DNA of 33,782 nucleotides from an uncultured Hungatella sp. (GTDB lineage: Bacteria; Bacillota; Clostridia; Lachnospirales; Lachnospiraceae), in contig CAJTOT010000013.1 in the NCBI GenBank assembly GCA_910577935.1, forward strand, positions 56,697-90,478, read 5' to 3'. The translations under genes and the position numbers were made by a program. The first letter of the stretch is position 1. The number at the start of each line of letters is the position of its first letter. Below, one piece after another: positions 24,236 to 31,792 of the stretch. The notes below the pieces were generated by a model. That model was given only the letters and a program-made list of their open reading frames with translations. It did not search any database and was not told where the DNA came from.

Positions 24236-24733
24236 CTAATCTGACACATATGGAATTTTATTATCCCGCAGAAACTCTTTTACAGCGTCATCCCACTCAT
24301 TTTCCAAAGTTTTGTCCATGGTAAAATAATTGACTGACGTGCCTGTGACGCAGTACAGACTGCCCCCCTCGTACCGGACATTCATGTACAGACCGCTGAT
24401 CTGGTCCGCTCTCACCGGCAGCTGTCTCTTCTCCAAAAACTCCTCTGTCCGGCTCAGGGACAGCTGAAACACGATCCGGAAGCTTCCAGGCAGCTTCTTG
24501 CCCTTGATCAGGGCAAAGCATATGGGTTTCAGAGCCTCCCAGCGGGACAGCTCTCCTATATGCTTTTCTTCCAGCTCCGCCTCTGTATAGTAGTCCCTCT
24601 GCACCTTCCCGTCTATGCGGAACGTGTTGAACGTGACGATCTCCGCCTCTCTCACCAAAAATCCGTCAAACAGATTTCCGATAAACAGACTTGACGTAAA
24701 CTGCTTCATATCCTCCACTTTCAGCGCTACCAT
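24236..24733 (-). CDS. Small conserved Lachnospiraceae protein, DUF5721-like
   Basis: 165 residues, ATG at 24733 with GGGGGAGA just upstream and only 10 nt after the previous stop. No signal peptide or membrane helix. The N-terminus (MVALKVEDMKQFTSSLFIG, then VTFNTFRIDGKVQRDYYTEAE) matches my memory of the DUF5721 family; the assignment is from recollection. The middle has SLSRTEEFLEKRQLPVRADQ and the C-terminal half is rich in beta-forming residues. No catalytic motif is visible and the function is unknown. It sits between the PrsA/SurA-like lipoprotein and tdk in a tight run, which says only that they are probably cotranscribed. Confidence 0.75.
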   Translation of the reverse strand: MVALKVEDMKQFTSSLFIGNLFDGFLVREAEIVTFNTFRIDGKVQRDYYTEAELEEKHIGELSRWEALKPICFALIKGKKLPGSFRIVFQLSLSRTEEFLEKRQLPVRADQISGLYMNVRYEGGSLYCVTGTSVNYFTMDKTLENEWDDAVKEFLRDNKIPYVSD

Positions 24734-24743
24734 CTCTCTCCCC

Positions 24744-25721
24744 CTATCTCTGATTCCCGAACTCTTCCTCGTACAGGGAGAAAAAGTTGTTTGTCATCAC
24801 GTCCTCCCCGCCTTCAAAACTGATTTCCGACCACAGCTCGTCAGGGATGGACACCTTGTGCTCTGTCTGAAACTGGGCGTATATCTGCTGGAAAGCCCAG
24901 TTTTTCCTCTCCTTGTGAATCTGGCTTTTTCTCTCCCGTGTGGCATCCATGTCATAGTCGTTGACACACTGGATAATGTAAAAGCTGTCCTCTGACTCCG
25001 TCACCGGGCTGATCTCCCCGGTGGACAGCCGAAAAGCTGCTTCTTCCAGAATTTCCGGTTCCTCTCCCCTGGCCAGCTGCTCCTCCGGAGGAGTGGACCC
25101 TGTCACCTCCCTGGCAATGGCCGAAAAATCGCTGCCCTCCTCCATGAGGCGGGCGTGCATGGCTTCCGCCGCCTCCCGACCGGACAGCCTCACCCGGCGT
25201 ATGGTGATCACCTTCGCCTCGCTGTCGCTGACCTCCAGGTCCACATCCTTTGTCAGCTCTGCCACCACCTTGTTCGCCGTGTAATAGTCCTGGTACAAAA
25301 TCACCGCGTCTTCCTCGGTAATCCCCATGTACTCGATCTCCGCGCGGGACAGCTGGGAATAGTAATCCCTGGCAAGCCGTCTCACCTTGTCCTGCTCTCC
25401 GCTGCTCAAGGCAATTCCCCTGTCCCGGGCCAGCAGCGTCATAGTCTTTAAATTTTCCATAAAAACCCGGACCTGTTCCAGGAGATACTCCTCAAAGGTC
25501 TCCCCGTTCTCCATCACCGCATCCCATATCTTGTCTGTGTAAACCTGCTGATAACGGTTTCTCTCAGTAGCGGCGATGATCATGATCTGAGGCTTCGTAT
25601 AAGTCACCTGCTCCTGGGGCTCCGTGACGCTGGGCGCCTCTTTTGAACAGCCGCCAAGCACAAGGGCCAGCGCTGCCGCCTCCGCCGCGAACCATCTTCT
25701 CCATCTGACCTTCCACTTCAT
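24744..25721 (-). CDS. PrsA/SurA-like lipoprotein with a degenerate peptidyl-prolyl isomerase domain
   Basis: 325 residues from the ATG at 25721 (a TTG at 25727 is a weaker option). The signal peptide is arginine-rich (MKWKVRWRRWFAAEAAALAL) with lipobox VLGGC, so the protein is anchored outside the membrane. Residues about 50-165 form the helical SurA/PrsA N-terminal chaperone module. A parvulin-like domain follows (about 165-265): AMHARLMEEGSDFSAIAREV and EEAAFRLSTGEISPVTESED are recognisable, but the usual ARHILV start reads VITIRRV and the GGdLG-type loop is lost, so isomerase activity is doubtful. It is probably a secretion or folding chaperone. It is preceded by a duplicated ribosome-binding segment at 25724-25750. 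Confidence 0.85.
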   Translation of the reverse strand: MKWKVRWRRWFAAEAAALALVLGGCSKEAPSVTEPQEQVTYTKPQIMIIAATERNRYQQVYTDKIWDAVMENGETFEEYLLEQVRVFMENLKTMTLLARDRGIALSSGEQDKVRRLARDYYSQLSRAEIEYMGITEEDAVILYQDYYTANKVVAELTKDVDLEVSDSEAKVITIRRVRLSGREAAEAMHARLMEEGSDFSAIAREVTGSTPPEEQLARGEEPEILEEAAFRLSTGEISPVTESEDSFYIIQCVNDYDMDATRERKSQIHKERKNWAFQQIYAQFQTEHKVSIPDELWSEISFEGGEDVMTNNFFSLYEEEFGNQR

Positions 25722-25723
25722 GA

Positions 25724-25750
25724 ACAAGTTCCTCTCTCACAAGTTCCTCT
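25724..25750 (-). repeat. Tandem 12-bp repeat duplicating the ribosome-binding segment
   Basis: On the minus strand AGAGGAACTTGT occurs twice, 15 bp apart (25750-25739 and 25735-25724), between the stop of the Cof gene and the ATG at 25721. The inner copy supplies AGAGGA at 8 nt from the ATG; the outer is 15 nt further away. It looks like a small local duplication. Confidence 0.85.
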
Positions 25751-25751
25751 G

Positions 25752-26540
25752 CTATGACAGCAGCAGTTTCAAAATCTTCAGAACGCCGCCGTTTACGTTG
25801 CTGTCCGCCTGAAATCTGGCAGCCTTCTTCACTTCTTCCCTGGCATTGGCCACCGCGAAGCTGTAGTAAGCCTGCTCCATCATCTCCAGGTCATTGAGCT
25901 GGTCTCCGAAAACCATAGTCTCCTCCGGCTTGATCTCCAGGCTCTCCTGGAGAAGCCGCACCGCCTGTCCCTTGCACACGCCGGGAGCCATGCAGTCCAG
26001 CCACATGTCCCCTGAGATAGTCATCTTCAGCCGGCTTCCAAAGCTGTCCACAAGCCCCTGTGCCGCCTCCTGTATCTTCTCTTTTCTGTAGGCGGAGACC
26101 TTGATGATCTGGTCTTCCACTTTGGTGATATCCTCCACCTGGGCGGTGCGGAACTGATAGCCTTCTCTTAAAAGGTTTATAAAATCCTGATTCTTTGTGT
26201 CCACATACACCACATCCGGGCCTCCTATCATAGCCTCCAGCCCCGGAACACGGCGTATGCCCTTTACCATCTCCATGGCATCGTTCCTGTCGATGGTGTT
26301 CAGAAACAGATTTCTGCCGTGGCAGCCCACGTAGGCGCCGTTGTCCGACAGGTAAAAGATCTTCTCTTTCACCGGCCAGAAGATCGCCTCCACACTGGCC
26401 CATTGCCGCCCGCTGGCCGCGGCGAACTGAATTCCTTTTTCCCTGAGTTTCATAATCACATGGAAAAATTCAGGGTTCATCTGATGTTCCCCGTCCCTCA
26501 CCAGGGTTCCGTCTATGTCACTGGCGATCAGTCTGATCAT
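25752..26540 (-). CDS. Cof-type HAD superfamily phosphatase
   Basis: 262 residues, ATG at 26540 with GGAGG 9 nt upstream, the start lying inside the last 23 nt of maf. Proteins of this HAD IIB group dephosphorylate small phosphorylated metabolites such as sugar phosphates or flavin precursors. Motif I is SDIDGTLVRDG (nucleophile and acid Asp), motif II is AAASGRQ, and motif IV is VFGDQLNDLEMM with the metal Asp pair. The cap domain between them is of type C2. The conserved motif III lysine is expected near KGQAVRLL. The substrate is not predictable. It is cotranscribed with maf. Confidence 0.92.
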   Translation of the reverse strand: MIRLIASDIDGTLVRDGEHQMNPEFFHVIMKLREKGIQFAAASGRQWASVEAIFWPVKEKIFYLSDNGAYVGCHGRNLFLNTIDRNDAMEMVKGIRRVPGLEAMIGGPDVVYVDTKNQDFINLLREGYQFRTAQVEDITKVEDQIIKVSAYRKEKIQEAAQGLVDSFGSRLKMTISGDMWLDCMAPGVCKGQAVRLLQESLEIKPEETMVFGDQLNDLEMMEQAYYSFAVANAREEVKKAARFQADSNVNGGVLKILKLLLS

Positions 26541-27135
26541 CTCTGCCGTCCTCCTTGATTTCCATCATTTTCTTCCACTCCTGACAGACCCTGCCCACAG
26601 GAAGGCCTACCACATTGTTATAATCCCCGTCTATTCCCCTGATATAAGCGGCAAACTTTCCCTGAATCCCGTAAGCCCCCGCCTTGTCCGCCGGCTCCCC
26701 GGAATCCGCATAGTCCTCTATCTCCTCCTCCGTCATGGGGTACACGAAAACTTCCGTCTTCTCCGAGAACGTGACTGTCTTTCTCCCGCCCTCTCCCGTG
26801 CAGATCAGAGTCACCCCTGTGTACACCTGGTGTCTCCGTCCCTGCAGCATTCTCAGCATCCTGACGGCATCCCCGCGGTCAGCAGGTTTTCCAAGAATCT
26901 CCCCGTCCGCGGCCACCACCGTGTCCGCCCCTATCACCAGAGTCCCCGAAGGCGCCTCCGCCGCCACGTCCTCCGCCTTCTGCCTGGAAAGCTCCTCCAC
27001 AACCTCCCGGGGTATCCGGGAGGTGACATGTTCCTCCACCCGGCTTGGCCGAACCACCGGCCGGACCCCAATCTGCTCCAGAAGCTCCCGCCTTCTCGGC
27101 GAGCTGGATGCCAGAATAATGTCTGTATTTTTCAT
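26518..27135 (-). CDS. maf: Maf family nucleoside triphosphate pyrophosphatase
   Basis: 205 residues, ATG at 27135 (the upstream site AAAGG is 11 nt away, so weak). Maf proteins hydrolyse (d)TTP, UTP or modified pyrimidine triphosphates to monophosphates and are linked to septum inhibition and house cleaning. The N-terminal signature IILASSSPRRRELLEQIGV is unmistakable; further motifs are VIGADTVVAADGEILGKPAD and the C-terminal KAGAYGIQGKFAAYIRGIDG followed by NVVGLPV. The gene overlaps the Cof gene by 23 nt. It is the first gene of a cluster that ends at tdk and is served by the promoter at 27199-27227. A relation to pyrimidine salvage through tdk is suggestive but not shown. Confidence 0.94.
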   Translation of the reverse strand: MKNTDIILASSSPRRRELLEQIGVRPVVRPSRVEEHVTSRIPREVVEELSRQKAEDVAAEAPSGTLVIGADTVVAADGEILGKPADRGDAVRMLRMLQGRRHQVYTGVTLICTGEGGRKTVTFSEKTEVFVYPMTEEEIEDYADSGEPADKAGAYGIQGKFAAYIRGIDGDYNNVVGLPVGRVCQEWKKMMEIKEDGRDDQTDRQ

Positions 27136-27198
27136 GAATCTATCTGCCTTTCTGTCAAATACCTTCTGCCAAATATCAAATTGTACGCTGTCACAGAT

Positions 27199-27227
27199 AT
27201 TTTACGATATCCTCCGTAAATATTCAA
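27199..27227 (-). promoter_or_regulatory. Probable sigma-A promoter of the maf to tdk cluster
   Basis: On the minus strand TTGAAT (27227-27222) is followed after 17 bp by TAAAAT (27204-27199), 64 nt ahead of the maf ATG. It lies in the 359-bp gap 27136-27494, which otherwise contains no convincing gene: the remainder holds the inverted-repeat structure at 27247-27402 and the terminator at 27470-27505. Confidence 0.6.
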
Positions 27228-27246
27228 TGGAAACCCGGACAAAAAA

Positions 27247-27402
27247 TTGCTGCTGTTCACCGGGGGGGGTACTGTTCAGGTAGGTCTGCGCACTGGCTGC
27301 GCTGACCGTATGATAACCTGGGTGGGCAGGCAAAAATCCCATCGCCGCAGACGATTTTCATGGATTTTTGCTGGTTGCTGTGAACGCATGTGAACAGCAG
27401 CA
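27247..27402. repeat. Nested inverted-repeat structure in the maf upstream gap
   Basis: Outer arms TGCTGCTGTTCAC (27248-27260) and GTGAACAGCAGCA (27390-27402) are perfect 13-bp complements. Inside them CAGGCAAAAATCCCAT (27327-27342) pairs with ATGGATTTTTGCTG (27360-27373) with two single-base bulges. An eight-G run is at 27262-27269, and a second CTGTTCA copy follows. Next to it, CCGGC-TAT-GCCGG near 27419-27431 is another hairpin. No protein frame is supported. The layout looks like a dispersed, REP- or MITE-like element or a structured RNA; neither can be proved from one copy. Confidence 0.6.
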
Positions 27403-27469
27403 CCAGGGCATCTTCTTGCCCGGCTATGCCGGACAAGAGGCATCGGGCGTCCGCCCCGCGAACTGTAAC

Positions 27470-27505
27470 AAAAAAATTCGTCCCAGGCTTTTGCCTATGG
27501 ACGAA
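27470..27505 (-). terminator. Terminator of the CmpB-like membrane gene, overlapping its stop codon
   Basis: On the minus strand TTCGTCC (27505-27499) pairs with GGACGAA (27483-27477), with an inner AGGC/GCCT stem and an AAAA loop, and is followed by seven T's. The stop TAG of the gene at 27495-27497 is inside the stem. Confidence 0.85.
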
Positions 27506-28052
27506 CGTTTAATCTCCCGATCATGGGTTCCTGTTCCTCTCCCCGCTTCCTTATCTGAACGCGGAGACAATAGATAAAATCCGTCAGGTAAAACAGCACC
27601 AGCATTACCGCCATCCGCTTCTCAAACCTCTCAGGCACGAAACCGGTGAGATGAAGAAGAAAACCGTTGAGAAACCGGAAATAAACGATTCCCAGAAGTC
27701 CCCATCCCAGACTGCTCTCCAGACAGATAATCCCTTTGTAGTTAAACTTCTTCTTGCTGTAATCCCACCAGAAACTGCCGAACAGCCGGATCATCGCCCT
27801 TGCCGTGACCAGCTCCATCATGGTGGCCATAATCATGGCTGCCAGATACAGCCCTACCGTGTTTCCCGCCAGGGGACTCAGCAGCAGGTTGGCTCCCAGG
27901 GCTCCGAACCCGTAGATGATGCAGAACGGTCCGTGACCAAATCCCCGGTTGAACACCGGAGTGTGGTTTTCCCATGTGAGAACCACACATTCCAGCAGAT
28001 ATCCCAGGAGACTGCAAAGAAAAAACCAGTTGATCATGTAATAAATATTCAT
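27495..28052 (-). CDS. CmpB-like integral membrane protein, annotated in databases as 'putative ABC transporter permease' (PF06541)
   Basis: 185 residues, ATG at 28052 with GGAGG 4 nt upstream. About five membrane segments: INWFFLCSLLGYLLECVVL, then FGHGPFCIIYGFGALGANLLL, NTVGLYLAAMIMATMMEL, the region around LESSLGWGLLGIVYFRFLNG, and MAVMLVLFYLTDFIYCL. The motif RGFGHGPFCIIYGFGA and FWWDYSKKKFNYKGIICLE are characteristic of the family. Despite the common name it carries no EAA loop and no ABC partner genes are near, so the transport role is unproven. A promoter is at 28087-28115 and the terminator overlaps the stop codon, so it is probably monocistronic. Confidence 0.88.
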   Translation of the reverse strand: MNIYYMINWFFLCSLLGYLLECVVLTWENHTPVFNRGFGHGPFCIIYGFGALGANLLLSPLAGNTVGLYLAAMIMATMMELVTARAMIRLFGSFWWDYSKKKFNYKGIICLESSLGWGLLGIVYFRFLNGFLLHLTGFVPERFEKRMAVMLVLFYLTDFIYCLRVQIRKRGEEQEPMIGRLNVRP

Positions 28053-28086
28053 ACTTCCTCCATATTCATTCCCCGAAACTTACAAA

Positions 28087-28115
28087 AGTATACTATATCT
28101 TTTTTCAGAAAACAA
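28087..28115 (-). promoter_or_regulatory. Probable promoter of the CmpB-like gene
   Basis: On the minus strand TTGTTT (28115-28110), 17 bp, then TATACT (28092-28087), 34 nt ahead of the ATG at 28052. The -35 is weak (3 of 6) but the -10 is good. Confidence 0.5.
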
Positions 28116-28154
28116 GTATGAAATCTTTACGTTTTCTTAATTCATAAACAAAAG

Positions 28155-28613
28155 CTAATACGCCATATTTACCAATAAGGCAATGATGATACCCAGCACC
28201 GCCCCCGCCAGCACCTGCAGCGGCGTATGCCCCACAAACTCTTTCAGCTTTTCCTGAAATTCCCGGTTGTTCAATTTAAAAAAATCCTGTTCCAGGATCA
28301 TGTTCAGCAGTTTCGCCTGCTTGCCCGTCTCCCGGCGCACGCCGATGGCGTCATACATCACCACCGCAGCCAGCACAAAGCTGACAGCGAACTCGGAGGA
28401 TGACACGCCGCAGCGGATTCCGCTGGAAACCACCAGGGCGCACACGGTGGACGAGTGGGAACTGGGCATCCCCCCGGACCCCACAAGTCTCTCCGGCGAA
28501 AAACCGTGGTTCAGGGTACAGTCAATGATGGTTTTTAACACCTGGGCCACCACCCAGCCTATCACCGAGCTGATCAGTATCTGATTAGCAAGCATCTCCT
28601 GCCATATCTTCAT
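28155..28613 (-). CDS. Divergent PAP2 family membrane protein (DUF212)
   Basis: 152 residues, ATG at 28613 with AGGAG 8 nt upstream. Hydrophobic segments are ILISSVIGWVVAQVLKTIID, the stretch after VGSGGMPSSHSSTVCALVVS, FAVSFVLAAVVMYDAIGVRR and a C-terminal VLAGAVLGIIIALLVNMAY. The SGGMPSSHS motif, VMYDAIGVRRETGKQAKLLN and VGHTPLQVLAGA are the conserved blocks of this family, distantly related to PAP2 lipid phosphatases. The usual double-His catalytic layout of PAP2 is only partly present (PSSHS and GHTPLQV). Function is unknown; a lipid-phosphate substrate is a guess from family. The gap of 106 bp to the HD gene holds an ATGATGCC/GGCATCAT inverted repeat at 28636-28668. Confidence 0.92.
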   Translation of the reverse strand: MKIWQEMLANQILISSVIGWVVAQVLKTIIDCTLNHGFSPERLVGSGGMPSSHSSTVCALVVSSGIRCGVSSSEFAVSFVLAAVVMYDAIGVRRETGKQAKLLNMILEQDFFKLNNREFQEKLKEFVGHTPLQVLAGAVLGIIIALLVNMAY

Positions 28614-28719
28614 AGTATAAACTCCTGTTGATTATATGATGCCAGACCCAAAAAGCCGCAGGCATCATCTCTGTCCCCGGCATCACTATATGCCTCCGGT
28701 CCTGCCGGCAGCCCTTCTT

Positions 28720-29256
28720 CTATCCCATCTGCCTGGGCCAGAAGGCCAGCACAAACCATGCCTTCAGGTGAGCTCCCACTTCCGCAAGGCTGCAGAACTT
28801 ATCCGCGTACAAAATGGTATACCCTTCCTTATATCTGGGAGGCACCGGAGTCAACGGCCACATATGCCTGAGAATCATATTCTGTTCTTTCTCTGGTATC
28901 TGAAAATATCTGACGGCATTCTCCATGGCCACCCTTGGATGGGTAAAACCATGGAAATGCTCTCCGGTCTCTCTGGCATGGGTATGCCAGTCGTACAGGA
29001 ACAGATCGTGGAGCAAGCCGGCCCGTGCCGCGGACCGGCTGTCCCACCCTCTGTCTCTGCACAGCTGATAAGCGATATAAGAGACCTGAATGCAGTGCTC
29101 CTTACAGGTGGTGTGCCCGTGTTGGATGTACTGATCCATAGACTGAAATACTTCGCTCTCCAGAATATCTCTCACACAGTCAATATATTCCTGGTCCTGC
29201 GCCCAGAGGGCGCTTTTTTGTATCAACTCTTCTTTCCCTATTCTCCCTGCATTCAT
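28720..29256 (-). CDS. HD domain protein (putative metal-dependent phosphohydrolase)
   Basis: 178 residues, ATG at 29256 with only a weak purine-rich upstream site. It starts 25 nt after the glgA stop and probably shares that transcript. The HD pattern is visible: HGHTTCKEHCIQVSYIAYQL (first His), AGLLHDLFLYDWHTH (the His-Asp pair plus further His residues), FHGFTHPRVAMENAVRYF and ILYADKFCSLAEVG with the distal Asp. No signal peptide or second domain is present. Members act on nucleotides or other phosphate esters; the substrate here is not known. Confidence 0.9.
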   Translation of the reverse strand: MNAGRIGKEELIQKSALWAQDQEYIDCVRDILESEVFQSMDQYIQHGHTTCKEHCIQVSYIAYQLCRDRGWDSRSAARAGLLHDLFLYDWHTHARETGEHFHGFTHPRVAMENAVRYFQIPEKEQNMILRHMWPLTPVPPRYKEGYTILYADKFCSLAEVGAHLKAWFVLAFWPRQMG

Positions 29257-29281
29257 GTCTCTCTATTCCCCGAATCTAAAC

Positions 29282-30727
29282 TTAATATCCGATCAGCCAG
29301 TCGTAGAGCTCCTGATACTTCAGGGCAGAAGCGTTCCAGGAATAGTCCTTCGCCATGGCTCTGTCCACCAGCTTATTCCACTCCCGCTTTCTGTCATAGT
29401 AGATCCGCTCCGCGTACCTGATGGAACCCAGCATCTCGTGGGCGTTATAGTTGGTAAATGTAAAGCCTGTGCCGGTTCCCTCAAACTCATTATATGGCTC
29501 TACCGTGTCTTTTAATCCGCCTGTTTCCCTGACGATGGGAAGGGTGCCGTAGCGCAGGGCCATGAGCTGGCTTAGGCCGCAGGGCTCGAACAGGGACGGC
29601 ATCAGGAAAGCATCCGCCGCCGCGTAGATCTTGTGGGACATGGACTCGGAATAGTATATCTGGGCAGACACCTTGTTGTGATACTTCCAGTCATAGTGGC
29701 GGAACATATTCTCGTACCGCTCCTCGCCGGTTCCCAGAACCACCAGCTGGATATCGTCGCTGCACAAATCCTCCATCACATACTGGATCAGGTCGAAGCC
29801 CTTCTGGTCGGTCAGTCTGGACACCACGCCGATCATCATCTTGCCGTCGTTCTCTTCCAGGCCCAGTTCTCTCTGGAGCGCTCTCTTGTTCTTGACCTTC
29901 TCCTTGCGGAAATTCTTGGCGTCGTAGGGCTGGGCGATCATGGTGTCTGTGGCAGGATTGAAGTCGTCGTAATCGATGCCGTTGACGATTCCCCTCAGGC
30001 TGCCTGCCCGCGCCCTCATAAGCCCGTCCAGACCCTCGCCGTAGAAGGGCATCTTGATCTCCTCCGCGTAGGTGTTGCTCACTGTGGTTATTGCATCTGC
30101 GTAGACAACGCCGCCCTTTAACAGATTGCCGTCTTTATATGCCTCCAGCTTGTCCGGCGCGAAGTAGTAATCGGACAGCTGTGAAAATCTCTGTATGGTC
30201 TTCACATCCCACACGCCCTGGAACTTCAGGTTGTGGATGGTGAACACGGACTTCATATTGCGGAAAAATTCTCCGTCGTGGAAACGGTCCTTTAAGTACA
30301 CAGGAATCAGACCTGTCTGCCAGTCATGGCAGTGAACCAGATCCGGCTGGAATCCGATGACCGGAAGCGCGGAGAGGGCCGCGTTGCAGAAAAAGGCAAA
30401 CTTCTCCAAGTCATAGAGCCAGTCCCCGTAGGGCTTGGGGCCGCTGAAATATCCTTCATTGTCAATAAAGTAGTACTTGATCCCCTCATACTCGTACTCC
30501 AGAATTCCCACATAGCGGCTCTGTCCCATATAATCCATATAAAAATGATTTACATAGTTCATCTTGTCCCGCCATTCCTGCTTGATGCACAGGTACTTGG
30601 GAATCATCACCCTCACGTCATAGTACTCCTTATCAAAACACTTTGGCAGAGAGCCTACAACATCCGCAAGCCCTCCCGTCTTGATAAAAGGCACTGCCTC
30701 TGATGCAACAAATAATATCTTTTTCAT
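29282..30727 (-). CDS. glgA: Glycogen synthase (ADP-glucose-type, GT5)
   Basis: 481 residues, ATG at 30727 with GAGGAGG 8 nt upstream. Transfers glucose from ADP-glucose to the growing alpha-1,4-glucan. N-terminal domain: ILFVASEAVPFIKTGGLADV, with the KTGGL sugar-nucleotide motif; then LVHCHDWQTGLIPVYLK and FTIHNLKFQGVWD. C-terminal domain: GVVSRLTDQKGFDLIQYVME and LMPSLFEPCGLSQLMALRYG with the catalytic Glu region, then TLPIVRETGGLKDTV. Length is normal. No glgB, glgC, glgD or glgP is within the window, so the gene is detached from the usual glycogen cluster. The 173-bp gap upstream to spo0A holds a TATACT -10-like box at 30778-30783, without a good -35, and nothing else I recognise. Confidence 0.96.
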   Translation of the reverse strand: MKKILFVASEAVPFIKTGGLADVVGSLPKCFDKEYYDVRVMIPKYLCIKQEWRDKMNYVNHFYMDYMGQSRYVGILEYEYEGIKYYFIDNEGYFSGPKPYGDWLYDLEKFAFFCNAALSALPVIGFQPDLVHCHDWQTGLIPVYLKDRFHDGEFFRNMKSVFTIHNLKFQGVWDVKTIQRFSQLSDYYFAPDKLEAYKDGNLLKGGVVYADAITTVSNTYAEEIKMPFYGEGLDGLMRARAGSLRGIVNGIDYDDFNPATDTMIAQPYDAKNFRKEKVKNKRALQRELGLEENDGKMMIGVVSRLTDQKGFDLIQYVMEDLCSDDIQLVVLGTGEERYENMFRHYDWKYHNKVSAQIYYSESMSHKIYAAADAFLMPSLFEPCGLSQLMALRYGTLPIVRETGGLKDTVEPYNEFEGTGTGFTFTNYNAHEMLGSIRYAERIYYDRKREWNKLVDRAMAKDYSWNASALKYQELYDWLIGY

Positions 30728-30900
30728 CTGAAAAACCTCCTCGATTTAGAGCAAATCTTCAAACCCCTAACAGAAACAGTATACAACACTTTTTAAATTT
30801 TAGGAAGCGAAATAATGATTTTTCCTATTTATTGTGCATTCTGTACATCTGTTATCCCTGCTGTCTGCCCTCTGTCTTCTGTAACGGCAAATTTTTTACA

Positions 30901-31713
30901 TCACATGCGCTTGTAATCCAGGCGGATCTTATCAGACAGAAGCGCAATAAATTCCGAGTTGGTAGGTTTTCCTTTTCCGTTGCTGACCGTATAGCCGAAA
31001 ATCTCGTTGATAGTCTCCATCTTTCCCCGGCTCCAGGATACCTCGATGGCATGGCGGATAGCCCTCTCCACACGGCTGGGCGTAGTCTGGTGCTTCTTGG
31101 CGATGTTGGGATAGAGCACCTTGGTCACGGAGGTGAGCATGTCCTGGTCCTCCACAGATGCCACAATGGCGTCTCTCAGATACTGATATCCTTTGATGTG
31201 GGCCGGAACCCCGATCTCATGAAGAATCTGAGTCACGTCATTTTCCAGGTTCTGTTCCATGTATTCAAGCACATTTTCATAGGGCTTGATCTTTCTGGCG
31301 CTCGATATGTGGCTTAAGCCCTTTGGTTTTGACTTGTAGCTTCCCACTCGGCGTATCTTGTCTATAACCACCTCTTTGTTGAAAGGCTTCATGATAAAAT
31401 AATTGGCGCCCATGCGGAACGCATCCTCCGTTACATTCTCACTGCCTGCCGCCGACACCATAATAAAGCTGGGATTTTTCTCCAAATTCCCCTCGGTCTT
31501 TACTTTTTCCATAACCTCCACGCCGTCCATACCCGGCATGATCACATCCAAAAGCACCACATCGGGCTTGGAATCCAGAATCATCCTGTAGGCCTCTTCC
31601 CCGGTTCCCGCATTGCCGATCACCTGTATTCCCTCTTCATTTTTCAACATATCATTCAATAATTCCATGGTTTTCGGGTTATCCTCTGCAATTGCAACGT
31701 TTAATGCTGTCAT
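30901..31713 (-). CDS. spo0A: Sporulation master regulator Spo0A
   Basis: 270 residues from the ATG at 31713, which has AAGGAGG 7 nt upstream; the frame extends further but without a ribosome site. The receiver domain has acidic AIAEDN, phospho-acceptor Asp56 in VVLLDVIMPGMDG and the switch Lys in YFIMKPFN. After a linker, the C-terminal DNA-binding domain has VPAHIKGYQYLRDAI and the recognition-helix block SRVERAIRHAIEVSWSRGK, then FGYTVSNGKGKPTNSEFIAL, nearly identical to the Bacillus protein. Phosphorylated Spo0A switches cells to sporulation. It has its own sigma-A promoter and a Spo0A box upstream, suggesting autoregulation. Its usual neighbour spoIVB is present but divergent. Confidence 0.98.
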   Translation of the reverse strand: MTALNVAIAEDNPKTMELLNDMLKNEEGIQVIGNAGTGEEAYRMILDSKPDVVLLDVIMPGMDGVEVMEKVKTEGNLEKNPSFIMVSAAGSENVTEDAFRMGANYFIMKPFNKEVVIDKIRRVGSYKSKPKGLSHISSARKIKPYENVLEYMEQNLENDVTQILHEIGVPAHIKGYQYLRDAIVASVEDQDMLTSVTKVLYPNIAKKHQTTPSRVERAIRHAIEVSWSRGKMETINEIFGYTVSNGKGKPTNSEFIALLSDKIRLDYKRM

Positions 31714-31744
31714 ATCCTGTCCTCCTTTTTGGCTGGTAAGATGT

Positions 31745-31774
31745 ATTATAGTCTCTGTTTTTCTTTTGTTGCAA
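31745..31774 (-). promoter_or_regulatory. Sigma-A promoter of spo0A
   Basis: On the minus strand TTGCAA (31774-31769), 18 bp, then a perfect TATAAT (31750-31745), 31 nt ahead of the spo0A ATG. No sigma-H element was recognised in the 88-bp gap. Confidence 0.7.
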
Positions 31775-31792
31775 CGGGATTCTACCGCAAGT

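Noticed and set aside
27368..27577. Small plus-strand frame of 69 codons in the maf upstream gap
   Set aside because: It crosses the inverted repeat, the terminator and the 3' end of the membrane gene and has no ribosome site or protein-like features.
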